This document shows, one piece after another, positions 12,701 to 23,226 of a stretch of DNA of 64,000 nt. The DNA comes from Micromussa lordhowensis (Eukaryota > Cnidaria > Anthozoa > Scleractinia > Lobophylliidae). Within the stretch, counting starts at the first letter, position 1. Each line of letters begins with the position of its first letter. The notes under the pieces are model-generated. The model worked only from the letters and a program-made list of their open reading frames with translations, had not been told where the DNA came from and did no database searches. The DNA is taken from positions 19,879,645 through 19,943,644 of the forward strand of contig OZ026600.1 of assembly GCA_964020085.1 (NCBI GenBank), in the 5' to 3' direction. The translations under genes and the position numbers were made by a program.

Positions 12701-14617
12701 ATAACATTTAGACAAGCCCTTAAGAGCAAACGGAGCCGCAACGTGGAATAAACAACTTCAAAACCTTGACCTAAAACTTTGTGAGAGCGAACAGAAATCA
12801 TTTCTGCAAACATTGTCTATGGTGGACAATTGTCTATCCTGAGATTTGATCAGTGAAATAAGGAAGGAAAAGAATTCCAACATGAACATCAACTAAGCTC
12901 TTTAGCAAGTGTTTATAATTCCTACAACAGCAAAATCTCTTATCTTTTTAAAAAATTGGCATGTTGTAATGTTTTTTGGTTTTCTCTTCCCTTACACAGA
13001 CAAAGCATGTTTCGAGTGGCTGCTGGTAATTTGATACGGAACTGGCAACGAAGGTCCAAAAAATGGCGGCGGTCGACAGAGGAACCGTTCAAACAAGAAA
13101 CACAGGGTGAAATGGACACCCTTTCAAACGAAAATGACAACAGCCAGGATTGCATAGAGGAGAGTAGGATTGTGCAAAGCCAGGAGAATACCGAAGATGA
13201 AAATGGAAATGTCAAGAAGGATGTAACGCCACCAAATAGTCCATCCAGGAAATGTTTAAGGAAAAATGCTGTTACATCTCCTTCAAGACCTCGTCCAGTT
13301 TCTTTAGGATATCTTTCTACTTTGCAATTAAACGAACGCGAGAATAAGATAAAAGACAAAGTGTTGTCAGACCCTAGCTTGACAAAAGAAAAAAATAACT
13401 CACTTGAGCATTCTTCTGACATTTGGATACCAAGGCAACAATTTCTCCTATCAAGGAGGAGACCATCGGACAATGCTCGGCATTCGGTTTGTTCGAGGAC
13501 CTCTAGTGTAGTTTCCGAAGGGTCTTCACCCTTATCTGGCAGCAAAAAGAGTTTGTCACGTATTTCTCAAGAGAGTTTGGCAGATTCTGGAGTTTCTGAA
13601 ACGCCTGGTAGTTCACCTTCCAACACCCTCAATAGCAGGACTCGTAAAACTTCATCGGACAAAAGAAACAAACTTAGTCACTCGCTAACAAATGTGTCTG
13701 GGGCTAGTGAGCCCAAACGAAAGCTTTCTCAATTAAACAGGAGAAGCTGGGGCGATTGGGTGTCCGCGGAAATGGAAAACACACCTGACGAAGTCACCGT
13801 TGAAACAGACGATCATGTTGACGATGTCAGCGTAAAACATAAGCGCAAATTTAAGGACGTGATGAAACAGCTCTTTTCGCCCAAGAAAAAGTGAGTATAT
13901 TTTAAGGGAACAACGTAATTCAACATAAGTGTAATACATATACTGATCGATTACAAACCTCCCGTAGACGGAAACCCTTGAGACACGAATAAGATCGCGT
14001 GAGGCTGTGACGCTATGGTCCCCATGTTTCTTTATCACTGAACCACAGTCTTAGCCTAACCCTAAGTAAGGGCTTTGTAGTGTCCATTATTTGTTGGCAG
14101 GCAGGCCACCTCACGTCTGTTATCGCCCGGAACAGGGTACACAGCAGGACTCCTCCGTAGTAAATTCAAGCGTAAATACACCCACCCACCCCTCCTCCTT
14201 GAAAGATGGATATTTATTCCTGCTTAATTGTATTCATTCATTCTTTGGTCTCGTCTACCTGTAGCATTTAGCAATAGCAGAGAGAGAGTTAGTCGGTACT
14301 TTAAAAGTGTACGAGTCAAGGAGCAGTAGTGATTATTTCCTGTTGGTTCGATCTGGTATATCAGTGTGTTTTTAGAACAATAATTTCAAATAGGAATAGA
14401 GGATAATGAAGAAATTAAAGTTTTAGAGGAGACTAAAAAGCTTTAAAACCTGGTTCAGTACTGGCTTAGTTGTAGACTGACTCTTATCTTTCGTTTTAGG
14501 AGTGGCCAGTCAAGTTCATCGTGTCCCGGAGAAACAACCGCAAACGCGCATTGTTCTACAAAGAATTCTCCAAAGCCGACAAATACAGAAGTTGGTGAAA
14601 AGATTTCCACTGTTTAA
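715..14617 (+). CDS. DH-domain Rho guanine-nucleotide exchange factor (14 exons, no PH domain seen)
   Basis: The predicted protein of 768 residues should catalyse GDP/GTP exchange on a Rho-family GTPase. Exons: 715-819, 5257-5353, 6687-6845, 8134-8210, 8580-8632, 9088-9226, 10114-10221, 10416-10511, 10909-11066, 11378-11440, 11674-11796, 12558-12677, 13000-13890, 14500-14617. All have AG/GT borders and their phases join without a break. The DH domain runs from about residue 121 to 315. It opens with KRYQVAKEILETEKKYL (conserved region 1) and carries PIQRLPRYVLLLR (conserved region 3). A PH domain would normally follow, but the sequence turns into a basic, Ser-rich and probably disordered tail with KR/KK clusters, ending FKDVMKQLFSPKKK plus 38 residues. 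The first ATG has a good context and upstream in-frame stops. Exon 1 is the least certain part. A DH-only family such as ARHGEF33 is a possible relative, but orthology is not established. Confidence 0.85.
4878..5068 (+). mobile_element. MITE with TTAA target duplication (family 1, copy 1)
   Basis: This roughly 190-bp element lies in RhoGEF intron 1. TTAA flanks both ends (4874-4877 and 5069-5072). The 3' end keeps the family's inverted-repeat sequence (AATACCGTGAC, then CCCCT), while the 5' end (AGGAGCTGCG) is decayed. The interior matches the copies at 21986-22726 and 39175-41178. A TTAA duplication is typical of piggyBac and Kolobok elements. No transposase is present. Confidence 0.65.
7484..7545. 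repeat. TTG-rich simple repeat
   Basis: A low-complexity stretch dominated by TTG and TTTG units lies in RhoGEF intron 3. It explains the glutamine-rich open frame on the opposite strand, which is not a gene. Confidence 0.7.
9424..9652. mobile_element. MITE with GGGAATGGTTATGAAGCC terminal inverted repeats
   Basis: The left end GGGAATGGTTATGAAGCC is matched in reverse complement by the right end GGGCTTCTTAACCATTCCC (one mismatch and one extra base). The element lies in RhoGEF intron 6. A degraded relative at about 44340-44536 shares the left terminal segment and the internal GGACCTTCCAACA. No coding capacity is seen. Confidence 0.6.
9679..9930. mobile_element. MITE with CAATCC..CGTAGGAAAAAAGATGGCG ends (copy 1)
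   Basis: The element is about 250 bp long in RhoGEF intron 6. It begins CAATCCATCGTAGGAAAAAA and ends with the near-exact reverse complement (TTTTTTCCTACGGAGGATTG), giving inverted repeats of about 40 bp. A second copy lies at 16435-16651. This copy has about 35 extra bases near its right end, so one of the two carries a deletion or insertion. Confidence 0.75.
12040..12229. mobile_element. hAT-type MITE in RhoGEF intron 11
   Basis: The 190-bp element has termini CAGGCGCGGATCCAGG and CCTGGATCCGCCCCTG, which are inverted copies with one mismatch. This is the classic CAGGGGCGGATCCAGG end of animal hAT non-autonomous elements (family knowledge). The flanks share GAAGCC on both sides, consistent with a decayed 8-bp duplication. 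Confidence 0.75.
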
Positions 14618-16073
14618 TGACAAAGGTGAAAGATCTTCCCCAGAGTTTGTCATGTCACCACTTAAGGAAATGCATTTGCTGCGTTGCCTGCTTGGTCCAA
14701 GGGTACCTTACTCTCTGGTTTTAACAAGTTAAGCCGGGTACGGCGGTGGAGGTAATCACATCTCAATGGATTTGAGATCGAGAAGTCACCGTCATGAGGC
14801 CGGACTCGAGCTAGAGCACCGTCAATAGTTTCGTATTTCAACCAACGCTTTGTTAAACCTGTAACTGACACAGCATACCATTTCGCCAGTCTCAAACTAG
14901 TAGTTCGTCCTGCGAATAAAAACCCGAAAACTAACAAACCATCTGGCTGGTAAAATCCCAAGAAATGGCACACTCTTGCCTAACCAATTTTGCCTATCTC
15001 TTTGACGATGAGTCCCCGATTCAATCATTTGGAAGTTTGGCTTTAACAATACACGAGAATTTAAGGAAGCTATGTCGTGTTACACCCTAGGTGATTCCGA
15101 AAAAAAGCATGGATACCTTTAAAGTAATTGAGTATCTAGACACGTTAAACAGCTGACAAAAATCACCTGAGTTAAGCAAATGCGACCTGCTTCAATGTTA
15201 ATCCTCTCTTAAGCCATTTTCGAATTGTGATCTAAATTGTGCACACTCAGAAGTGCTTAAAATTTCGTTACCTTGACCCTTTATATGTCATTACTGCCAC
15301 GCCTAGTGACCACTGAACCGAAAACGTGCTATCGCTATTTATTTTGACGAACTTTACATTGAAAATTTATCCATGTTGTACAAAAATGCCGTACGGAATG
15401 CTGAAATTCAAGCTGAATAAAAAATTATTTACCGTAAATGAAAAATAATTCATAATTTAAGAATTATTACGTCAGGACTGGGCAAACTGAATGTATCGTA
15501 TTTGTTTGTTGTTGTTGGTTTTTTATAATTAATTATTGACAATATTAAACTCTTACCGGAATTATTGTTGTGACTCAGTGAATGTTGAATTTTTGGGATT
15601 AGAACGATTAGCTATTGATTGGTTAATGGGTACAAAAATAAAATTACAGCATATTCATCGTGACATAGAAGAGTTACACCCCACAGGCTTAATACAGTAA
15701 TACATCTTAACTCGACATCGTAGTTCCTGTGGTAGGAATAACTGATAAACGCACGGATAAGCCAGCGGGCAAGGTACAAACAAATCGATTGACAAACCAG
15801 AGTGAAAGATCGAATGAATACATGCATATATGGGGGAGGTAGGAAGGGATGCGTGCATGCATGCCACAACATGTGATTCAAACAGAAACTCGGTGAAGAG
15901 CTGATCGAAGTCTTTTTTGTACCTTTTCAAGTTCTCAGTTTTACTTTATGTAAAGGCAGTAAATTAAAAAAAAACAGCTGCATTTTATATTCATTTCAAA
16001 GTATCGGACAAGTCGAAGAATAATATTATTCCTTTAATCAATATAAAAAAAAAACATCTGTACTTCTACCGGT
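14618..16073. other. Intergenic region downstream of the RhoGEF gene
   Basis: This should contain the 3' untranslated region of the RhoGEF gene. AATAAA-type hexamers occur near 14914 and 15416, but neither can be singled out as the polyadenylation signal. Nothing else could be supported. Confidence 0.4.
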
Positions 16074-16176
16074 CGACGAGGATGGAGTAAACTGCTAATG
16101 CAATGTGCTCTGCACCTACGCGTGCAGAGCCCTTTGCATTAGCAGTCCAACGCCTTAACCACTCAGCCACCTCGTC
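16074..16176 (-). pseudogene. tRNA-Ser(GCU) pseudogene with an inverted duplication
   Basis: On the minus strand the 5' half of a tRNA-Ser is intact (GACGAGGTGGCTGAGTGG, then anticodon loop CTGCTAA). From the variable arm onward the sequence folds back on itself: the anticodon-arm segment CTGCTAATGCAA reappears inverted, followed by a normal 3' acceptor strand (CATCCTCGTC). The T arm, and with it the internal B-box promoter, is gone. Length is 103 bases against 82 for the intact copy at 18587-18668, so it is not expected to make functional tRNA. Confidence 0.8.
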
Positions 16177-16434
16177 TGCGCACTCCAGTCGGATATAATG
16201 TTTTAACCAATGCTTTGTTCCCACCCGTGTTTCACTTTTAGTCCACTTTGCTGTCAAAAAGCATCTTATTTTTCTCTTTTCACTTCTCGTAAATTCCCAG
16301 ATGTGCCTTTTTGCACACGGATCCATGCACGGTAATCCACTTAACACACACGTTTTTTTTCTTCATAAGGTCTTTAAGACCTTTCAATTTCAGACGTTTG
16401 TTTTCCTCTGCTTTTAACGACACTGATCTACGCA

Positions 16435-16651
16435 CAATCCACCGTAGGAAAAAAGATGGCGGCTGTACATTTTATCACAATACCTTGCGAACCTAACACA
16501 GCGTATAAGACAACAGGGAAAGCCAAATTTTTACAATAGTTGTCCCTGTACTAAGGACATTGTGTATAGTAGGTTTGAAGATTTTACAACCTTTCTGTGC
16601 CTTTTTATGGGTAAATGTACCAGTCGCCATCTTTTTTCCTGCGGAGGATTA
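16435..16651. mobile_element. MITE with CAATCC..CGTAGGAAAAAAGATGGCG ends (copy 2)
   Basis: This is the second copy of the element at 9679-9930, with the same termini and interior (for example TTGCGAACCTAACACAGCG). The stretch around the right inverted repeat is shorter. It directly precedes a LINE 3' fragment. Confidence 0.75.
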
Positions 16652-16674
16652 CACGCACTTTTTTTCCTCAAAGT

Positions 16675-17172
16675 GCTAACCCTTGTAATGTGGAATTTGT
16701 TACTTCTTGTTTACCGAAAGCTCTTACTAATCAAGCACCTGACTATAAAAAGAACTTTTTACACATAAAGACAAACACAACTTACCGCCTGCCCTCCCAA
16801 GACCATAATCTCCTCGCTGTTCCCAGAACCAAACACATGACATTTGGTGATCGCGCCTTTGGGGAATTACAAGCTTACGAGAGTTGCTACACAACTGGCG
16901 CCTTTGCACACTCTGGTCCTTTTCTCTGGAACAAACTTCCTCGTGAAATAAGATTAAGTCCAACCCTGGCTGTTTTTTTTTATATAAAATTTAAAAAGCT
17001 ATTTTAATTTAGCGTATAACATGCCATAATCTTATAATTTGTTTTTTAGATTGTATTATTTTTAAATACATTCTTCATATATTTTTACTGTAATCTTAAT
17101 GCTACATTGTAAAGCGCGTTAGAATATTTTATAATTTTAGTACTATGTAAATCTTGTCTTATTATTATTGTT
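16675..17172 (+). mobile_element. LINE 3' fragment (end of reverse-transcriptase ORF plus tail)
   Basis: Translation of about 16690-17004 gives a typical C-terminus of a LINE ORF2: LAVPRTKHMTFGDRAFG, then FLWNKLPREIRLSPTL and a lysine-rich end before a stop. It is followed by an AT-rich 3' region with an AAAGCGCGTTAGAA motif and a short TTA-repeat tail (17157-17172), as in CR1/L2-like elements. The copy is strongly 5'-truncated and lacks the reverse-transcriptase core. Confidence 0.65.
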
Positions 17173-17183
17173 ATATAATCTCG

Positions 17184-17325
17184 GTCCATTCCGTTCCGGT
17201 CCATTCCGGTCCATTCCATTCAGACTGTTCCTCACATTGCGTTTGGTTTCAGTTCGCTTCGTTTGGTTCCAGTTGATTATGGCTTGTTCCGGTTCGTTCT
17301 GCCTTGGTTCTTTACCTTTATACTG
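17184..17325. repeat. Degenerate GTTCC/GGTCCATTCC minisatellite, left block
   Basis: Short variants of GGTCCATTCC, GGTTCC and GTTCCG follow each other in loose tandem. The same repeat resumes at 17725, so this is one array split by the LINE fragment in between. Confidence 0.7.
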
Positions 17326-17339
17326 AGTTAGGAAAGCCG

Positions 17340-17700
17340 GTGAGGCATCGCACTAACTAAATACAATTAAAACAATCGAATTAATAATAGGAAGATGAAA
17401 AATACTGGAATGCTGTACTGAAACAAAAGCAGAGTAAGCAGGCTAAATTAGTTTAGAAAAAGCACTTAAAAAAGTCACTTTCCTTTTGAACGTCGCCAGC
17501 GATAGAAGTGTAGTTATATCGGCTGAGAGCTGGTTCCAGTCCCTTAAAGTTCTTGGGATAAAGGAAAATCTAAAAACGTGTAAACGGGCATCTGGAATTT
17601 AAATACATGACGGCTTCGGGTTTTCCTGCCCTTGGGGAAATGCAAATAGTTGAGTACATTCAAGTCCTTCGCGTTTCCAGGGATTCCAGAACAAGACTAT
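17340..17700 (-). mobile_element. LINE 3' fragment, minus strand
   Basis: The minus strand of about 17480-17590 translates to RFSFIPRTLRDWNQLSADI followed by TTLLSLATFKRKV. This is the common C-terminal motif of LINE ORF2 proteins ('IPRTLRDWNxLP..I'). The insertion separates two blocks of the GTTCC repeat. No reverse-transcriptase core is present. Confidence 0.65.
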
Positions 17701-17724
17701 ATCTAACACATAGTTTTGGCTTGT

Positions 17725-17985
17725 TCCGCCACGTACCTATTCCGGTCTGTTTGGATCCATTCCACTGAGCCCGTTCCGCCCCAATCCGGATCGTTTAGGT
17801 CCATTTTGGTCCATTCCAGTTGGTTCCAGTTCATTCCTGTTGGTTCCGGTTCCGGATCGTCTTTTCTTTTCGTTCCGTTTGGTTCCGGTCTATTCTGGTT
17901 CGTTTCGACTCGTTCCTGCCAGTTCTGACTCGCTCCAGCTCTATCCGGCTCAGGTTTTCCAACCTTTCCGTCCCGTTCCGGTGTC
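17725..17985. repeat. Degenerate GTTCC minisatellite, right block
   Basis: This continues the 17184-17325 array with GTTCCGGT, GGTTCCAGTT and GGTCCATT variants. The apparent open frames on both strands are by-products of the repeat. Confidence 0.7.
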
Positions 17986-18185
17986 TATTATAAAAGGGAA
18001 CGCTAAGCATCCTCAAGCATTACAAGACATTACTAGACCTGTCATTGATGGCATATCCTTTCGAAGAAGTAACAGGTCAAATTTAAAAGAGAAAAAATAT
18101 AAATATTCTGTAGCACACTAAACGCCGAAAACCAACCAAGGCAGTCTCTAAGTGAACTACGGTGATGTGGCTTGGTGGTGTTTCA

Positions 18186-18475
18186 TACGTTATTCTCAAA
18201 CTCGATCATTAATAGTTAATCGAAATTAAAACAAAGAAAAGGATGTCTGGATACTCGGTCTTAATTAGCATAGATTTTGACGATCTTACTTTTCGTTTAC
18301 TCTTTAGTTTTTGTTGCGATTGAGAAGATATATCAAACACGAGAGACAGTGTTTCATCGGCTATCCAAACACCTCGAATTTAGTCAAAAATACTCCGCTG
18401 CGCGTCGTATTTTCAACTCTCTTCTCGGTGTTTCCATATCCCGATGAAACACTGTCTCTCGTGTTTGACCGACCT
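18186..18475. mobile_element. Foldback element with CAAACACGAGAGACAGTGTTT arms (copy 1)
   Basis: Arms around 18330-18355 (ATATCAAACACGAGAGACAG) and 18440-18475 (CTGTCTCTCGTGTTTGA) are inverted copies. The left flank (18186-18330) matches the sequence on one side of the copy at 29812-30110 in opposite orientation, so the mobile unit is about 290 bp long. Confidence 0.65.
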
Positions 18476-18586
18476 ACTCATTCCAAGACAAAAAAGCTGA
18501 AAAGCGCTCAGGGATAAACGCCTTTTAGACTTTTTTTCCTAAATAAAAACAAAGAACTTGAGAAACTAAAAGGGTGTTGTGGTATC

Positions 18587-18668
18587 CGACGAGGATGGGA
18601 TTCGAACCCACGCGTGCAGAGCACATTGGATTAGCAGTCCAACGCCTTAACCACTCGGCCACCTCGTC
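18587..18668 (-). tRNA. tRNA-Ser(GCU)
   Basis: An 82-base class II tRNA on the minus strand. The 5' acceptor strand GACGAGG pairs with 3' CCTCGTC, discriminator G. The A box TGGCCGAGTGG and B box GGTTCGAATCC are intact, with anticodon GCU in the loop CTGCTAA and a serine-type variable arm. No intron. It decodes AGC and AGU. Confidence 0.93.
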
Positions 18669-18996
18669 TGGACATTGTTTTAATGAAAAAGAGCCTGAAA
18701 AGCACTATGGGCTGTTATAACCCACCATTAATTTTCGCGTGATTTTATTGGCTACTTTACATCACGTGGTCTAAATCGCCGGACAGTTATCACGCAATAA
18801 CCCCCGCCCGCGTCGATATTTGTCCTCCGATTACTTCCGTCGAAAAGAAACTAAGTCAGCGGTAAAGACGTTTCCACTTTCAGCTTTATTATTTGATAGG
18901 GAGAAAAACAAACTCGTTTCGTAGAGTCTGCTGATAAAGGCAATATCGCAAATGCTGTTCCCAAGGGTACACTGCCACGCTACTGACTGTCTATTT

Positions 18997-19089
18997 AACA
19001 ATTAGATTATTCGCTCTCGATTTCTGAGGTGATAGTTGGCCTCGTCAACTATCACCTCGTAGAAATCGAAAGCGAATAATCTAATTGTT
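18997..19089. repeat. 93-bp near-perfect palindrome
   Basis: The arm starting AACAATTAGATTATTCGC and ending GGTGATAGTTG is repeated in inverse after a few bases. Related sequence returns at 19530-19570, and a second inverted pair (TTTTAGTAGAATTCTA at about 19088, its complement at about 19463) frames the sequence between. It is probably a nested foldback MITE. Confidence 0.75.
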
Positions 19090-19569
19090 TTAGTAGAATT
19101 CTAACTGACATTTCCTTCAAATAACAATTCCAATATATTATTTCTGGTCTTAGAATTCAATTCGCGCTTTAGAGCGTTAACTAGCACGAACTGAATTAAT
19201 TGTCAATATGACATTTGCAGTTGTGTACGTGTGCTTATCAGTTTCTATCAAAACTTTCGGGCTTTTTTTAGTTTAAGAAACCGTAAATCCTCTCCTTTTA
19301 GTCTTCTCGAACATTTTGCATATACATTTGTTTCTAAATGTTTTTTTCAAAACTTCAGCGAAACGAAAAAACGTTACACTTTTGTCGACCACAGCAAGCC
19401 ACTGGCTAATAGTGTGCAATGGCTCAGCCAATCAGATTACAGCATTTGCATTAGTATACTAGTAGAATTCTACTAAAACGGAATAGATAGTGAGTAGCGT
19501 AGCCAATGACTGGCTGCGCCCTCGTCAACTATCACGCGATAGAAATCTCGAGCTCATAATCTAATTGCT

Positions 19570-19705
19570 TAATAGAAACACTCGTGAAAGCTTGGGAGAA
19601 CTCGAAAGAGCTGTGGAAACACTCGCCTGTCGGCTCGTGTTCTTACAACATTTCTCGTTCTCCCAAATTTCCACTCGGGTTTCTATAACTCGATAGAAAC
19701 ACGGT
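19570..19705. repeat. Dispersed repeat with inverted ends, related to 46765-46880
   Basis: The sequence from CACTCGTGAAAGCTTGGGAG to CTATAACTCGATAGAAACAC recurs in diverged form at 46765-46880, sharing TTTGGGAGAACTC, ATTTCTCGTTCT and TCCGCTCGTG. Both look like remnants of one non-autonomous family. Confidence 0.55.
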
Positions 19706-19904
19706 CAACGTTTTTTTCTTTTAAATAGAGGAAGCTAAGTGATAAGTATTAAGCAGTCAAAATACATTTAGTGTTGTGTTGTTAGTGAAGTTTTGTGCTG
19801 TTTGTTTGTTTTATTTGATTCGGTTTATTTTAACGTTTTTACCTCTTTTTTATTGTATTTTTCCCCTCGTCTTTGTGTATTTAATAACGTCGTTTGGGAA
19901 ACAA

Positions 19905-20530
19905 AAGGTGGATTACCACTGTCACGTAAAAACTTACGTTGCTAATTTCCACTGCCGCGTAAAAATGTAATACAACGCGTACTTTTCTACGTGCGTTTAA
20001 CGTGTGTCAAGGCGCACGTAGATATCAATATTTCGCGGGAAATTATTCAAAGTTATGGCGGCAGCTGTAGATAAGCGTTTCCTTCACCTACGACAAAGGT
20101 GAAAGAGAAGACAAAAATACCTTAAGAGAGGTAAGAGGGATCTTTCAACTGAACTTACTTTCTAGAGGGTTGATACCATACTCTGGTAAAAGAATGCGTG
20201 AATAACACCTGAAAGGTTTGACTAGTGGTCCTACGTCTGAATATCCCATTTTCACGGCGCTTTAAAACAAAATGGCGTCCACTTGCAGGAACTGTGTCAC
20301 GTGAAAAAATCGAAGAATGCCATTGGTTGAATCGTTGTGTAAACGCAGACGGACGCGAAAAAGTGAATTGAGTTCAACTTTTTGAAAGAAGCTCGCGATC
20401 TCTACGTGCGTCTACGTGCGGTTAACGTACGTAAATTTCTTGAAAAAATACACGGCACTGGAAATTGGGAAGCGGAAAGTCAATGCACGCAAGTTCGCGC
20501 GTAAAATTCAATTTGCGGGAGAAACTATAT
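19905..20530. mobile_element. Probable MITE with CGTAAAA-type inverted ends
   Basis: The left end carries AATTTCCACTGCCGCGTAAAA-like sequence and CTACGTGCG. The right end carries the inverse (CTACGTGCG, ACGGCACTGGAAATT, GCGTAAAATTC). The arms are diverged and the limits approximate. Confidence 0.4.
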
Positions 20531-21985
20531 TGACCTGACATCACTTCTATATCAACAGGAAAGGCAATGCAGTTTGGTCACTTTTTTCAGTAGACAACGC
20601 ATTGAATATTCAAGAAAAGGGATGTAAAATGATTGAAACCGTAACAGGCTGTACCAATGAAAAATAAGAGGAAAATTGTACCTCTAATCTGTAAATTTAG
20701 CGCCAAAAAAAGAGGTCACTCGCATGTCGCCAGGCGTTGTTTTGTTTCCCGTTAAATAAAACCCACAATATCAGAGTTTAATGAAAGGGTCCAACACAAT
20801 TTTGTGGCGTTATTGGACACTACGGTAGTGACTTCCTCTGAGAGTAAGGGTGCATCCAGCGTATGCAAGGTAGCCGCAATGGTTATAGTCTGTGAACAGG
20901 CTCTACCCAGCCCAAATCCCATTCCCCCCTCGGTCAATTCACTCTCAGTTCCTCCAGCCGCGGTTAGACCCTTCCAGCCGGAGCTGGTCACAGGCCATAA
21001 AGGTTATCAAGCAGCTGTTATCCGCTTTAAGAGTTATCTTCATACTTAATTCACATCAATGTGAAGCCCAGACACGATAATTACAATATACATGATAATC
21101 ATGTTCTTGAAATACATAATTTAGACAAGACGTCTGCGATCGGCACCCACTTTAGCCGCAAGGGGCAGTTTTTACAACCAAAGAATGCTTTGTCTGTTCC
21201 GAAAAAGAATTTGTGTAAATGCCTGTACTAAATTACTCCCGGCGATACTTAAATGTGATCATCATTGAATGTGTGGCCATTCCACGAGGTCGATGAGCGA
21301 ATCTTGTTGCCACCAGTTGGAGTCATTCGCAACAAAAAGCCTGGAAAGCTGGTGGAATGGTGACTGTTTGTACTGCCATTACTTTGTACATCAGCGATTC
21401 GTTATCAAACCATCTCATCATTTACCTCCTTTAAATTATCTTGTTTTGATACTAACTTAAATTAAGACTGTCAATGATGCTCTGAAGCGTTATCGTTCAA
21501 CTAACAGGTTTTGCGCAATAATTAGTTGTGCCCTTAATGGGTTTATTATGCTACGAAAGATGGTTCTCTATGTGGTATGCTCTTTTACAAGGTAGGGTGT
21601 TTGACCAATCACTTTAATTTCCGGTCACATGAAGCTTAACTAAGCATTTTCGTGCATCGATGTTTGTTTTTCAGTATCTGCCACTGCAAAGTGAAATTTG
21701 GGCTGTTTGCATTTTGAGTTGGGGCCTAAAAAAAATTAGTCCACTTTTACACTGGCATCTCTGAGAAGAGGTCGGAAAATTCCTAGAAGCTAAACACCAG
21801 AAACCTGAAATCCGTAGAAAAATGCTGACCTTATATGAACTATAATTTGATAAAAAGCCGGCAGTTTACCTAATGCCGGATGTCCGGTAAAAATCTACGA
21901 AGAATGCTCTAGCAGTGATCTTTTTTTATCTCACGAAAAGGACCACTTGTAACAACTAATTCCATTCGATGCCGACTCTTCTTAA
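20531..21985. other. Intergenic, unassigned open stretch near 20804-21049
   Basis: A locally GC-richer segment around 20760-21060 is open in several frames, but no protein family, splice structure or terminal repeat could be recognised. Nothing else is supported in this interval. Confidence 0.3.
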
Positions 21986-22726
21986 AGGGGCTCAGTCACG
22001 GTATTTTAAAAATTACCGTTAAATTGAAGGAAACCTAAAAATAATACTTTACAAAGATAGACAATCATCAAAAAGATGATAATAAACCATAAAGGAACAC
22101 AAATGGTCAAGGATGGAGAAGATTGACACGGATTGCAAACAACGATTTTGAAAAGGTTAGCTAAACTCAAAATACCGTGACTGAGGGCCCAGTTATATGG
22201 TCTCGGGTAACCGAGACAACCCTCCCCCCGAGCTACCCTGGCCGAGGTAACATTTAGCTTGTTTCTTTGTAAAATTCAACCAGCCGTTTACATTAGGATC
22301 GCCAACTCGTCTCGGGGGACGAGACAACTCGGGTGGGCGAGTTGTCTCACCTCGGCAGGTAGGGTAACCCTGGCAAGCGGGACAACTTTTCTACATATAA
22401 CCGCTTTGGCTCGCCTGACCGGGACATCTCTCGGCGTGGCGAATGTCACGTAATGCTTAGATTTAGGATTTATAGCAGAAATTCGTATTAAAGAAGTAAA
22501 AATTAACTCGGCAAAACCCACTGTGATCGAATGACCGAGAAAAACCCAAAGAAAGAGGGATATTTGCACATTTGATTATTCAGTAAGGTTTATGAATAAT
22601 CATGCTGGGTTAACTTTGACTCGGCCTACTGGAACTAGGTTTTCACATATAAACGCTCGATAAAGTTACCTCAGGGGAAGGGTTGTCTCGGGTACCCGAG
22701 ACCATATAACTGGGCCCTGAGCCCCT
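21986..22726 (-). mobile_element. MITE with TTAA target duplication (family 1, copy 2), interrupted
   Basis: The ends are AGGGGCTCAGTCACGGTATTT and its reverse complement, flanked by TTAA at 21982-21985 and 22727-22730. The interior (to 22194) is the reverse complement of the copy at 4878-5068. A second element occupies 22195-22717, leaving only the last six bases of family 1 on the far side. Without the insert and its 3-bp duplication the element is about 215 bp. Confidence 0.85.
22195..22717. mobile_element. 523-bp element nested inside the TTAA MITE (TGA target duplication)
   Basis: It begins GGGCCCAGTTATATGGTCTC and ends with the reverse complement, giving inverted repeats of about 38 bp with one mismatch. 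TGA stands on both sides (22192-22194 and 22718-22720). Removing the insert and one TGA restores the host element's expected GACTGAGCCCC end. The interior has CTCGGG-rich short inversions and no transposase. Confidence 0.85.
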
Positions 22727-23226
22727 TTAAGATCCGTGCCACTTGCTGAAAATTCCTGTTCATGGTCGGCGGTTACAGTGCATATCTAGTGACAGAAGTA
22801 TAAGAAAAGGCAAAAAAACTCCACCAACCCTAGGACACGTAATACGTGCGGACTTGTCGTGACTCGGCTAGCGAGTATTTCTGTGATGTGGTCGGTCAGT
22901 TACGCAAATAAAATTAGAAATGCTAACACAAACAAAATTATTTTTGAACGCCGGCAGCCGACAATCCGCCCTTCCTGTGCAGCTCGTGTGCTGTTTGATT
23001 ATCCGTTGGATTATTTTTCTTTCTTCAATTCTTGTCTTGTTAGTTATTCGGCTTTCAGTAGAATTTGTAATTTATTTGTCTAAGGAGTTTAAGAAAAAAA
23101 CCTCCCTCTATTTAGGTGGTAGGTTTGAGCACATTCCTAGCTTAGGTCGGGTTGGTACTAAGTCTGCTAAGTTCGAAATAGATGTTCTAGAATACATGTG
23201 GATGATTAAAATGAAGAATTTTAATT

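Noticed and set aside
12940..13545. 201-codon minus-strand frame
   Set aside because: It is the antisense shadow of RhoGEF exon 13, whose plus-strand frame joins its neighbours in phase and encodes the protein tail.
14056..14066. Telomere-like TAACCCTAA near the RhoGEF 3' end
   Set aside because: A single short occurrence without tandem copies is expected by chance.
20752..21080. Overlapping open frames on both strands as a gene
   Set aside because: Several frames are open at once in a GC-richer patch, with no recognisable motif or exon structure to choose among them.
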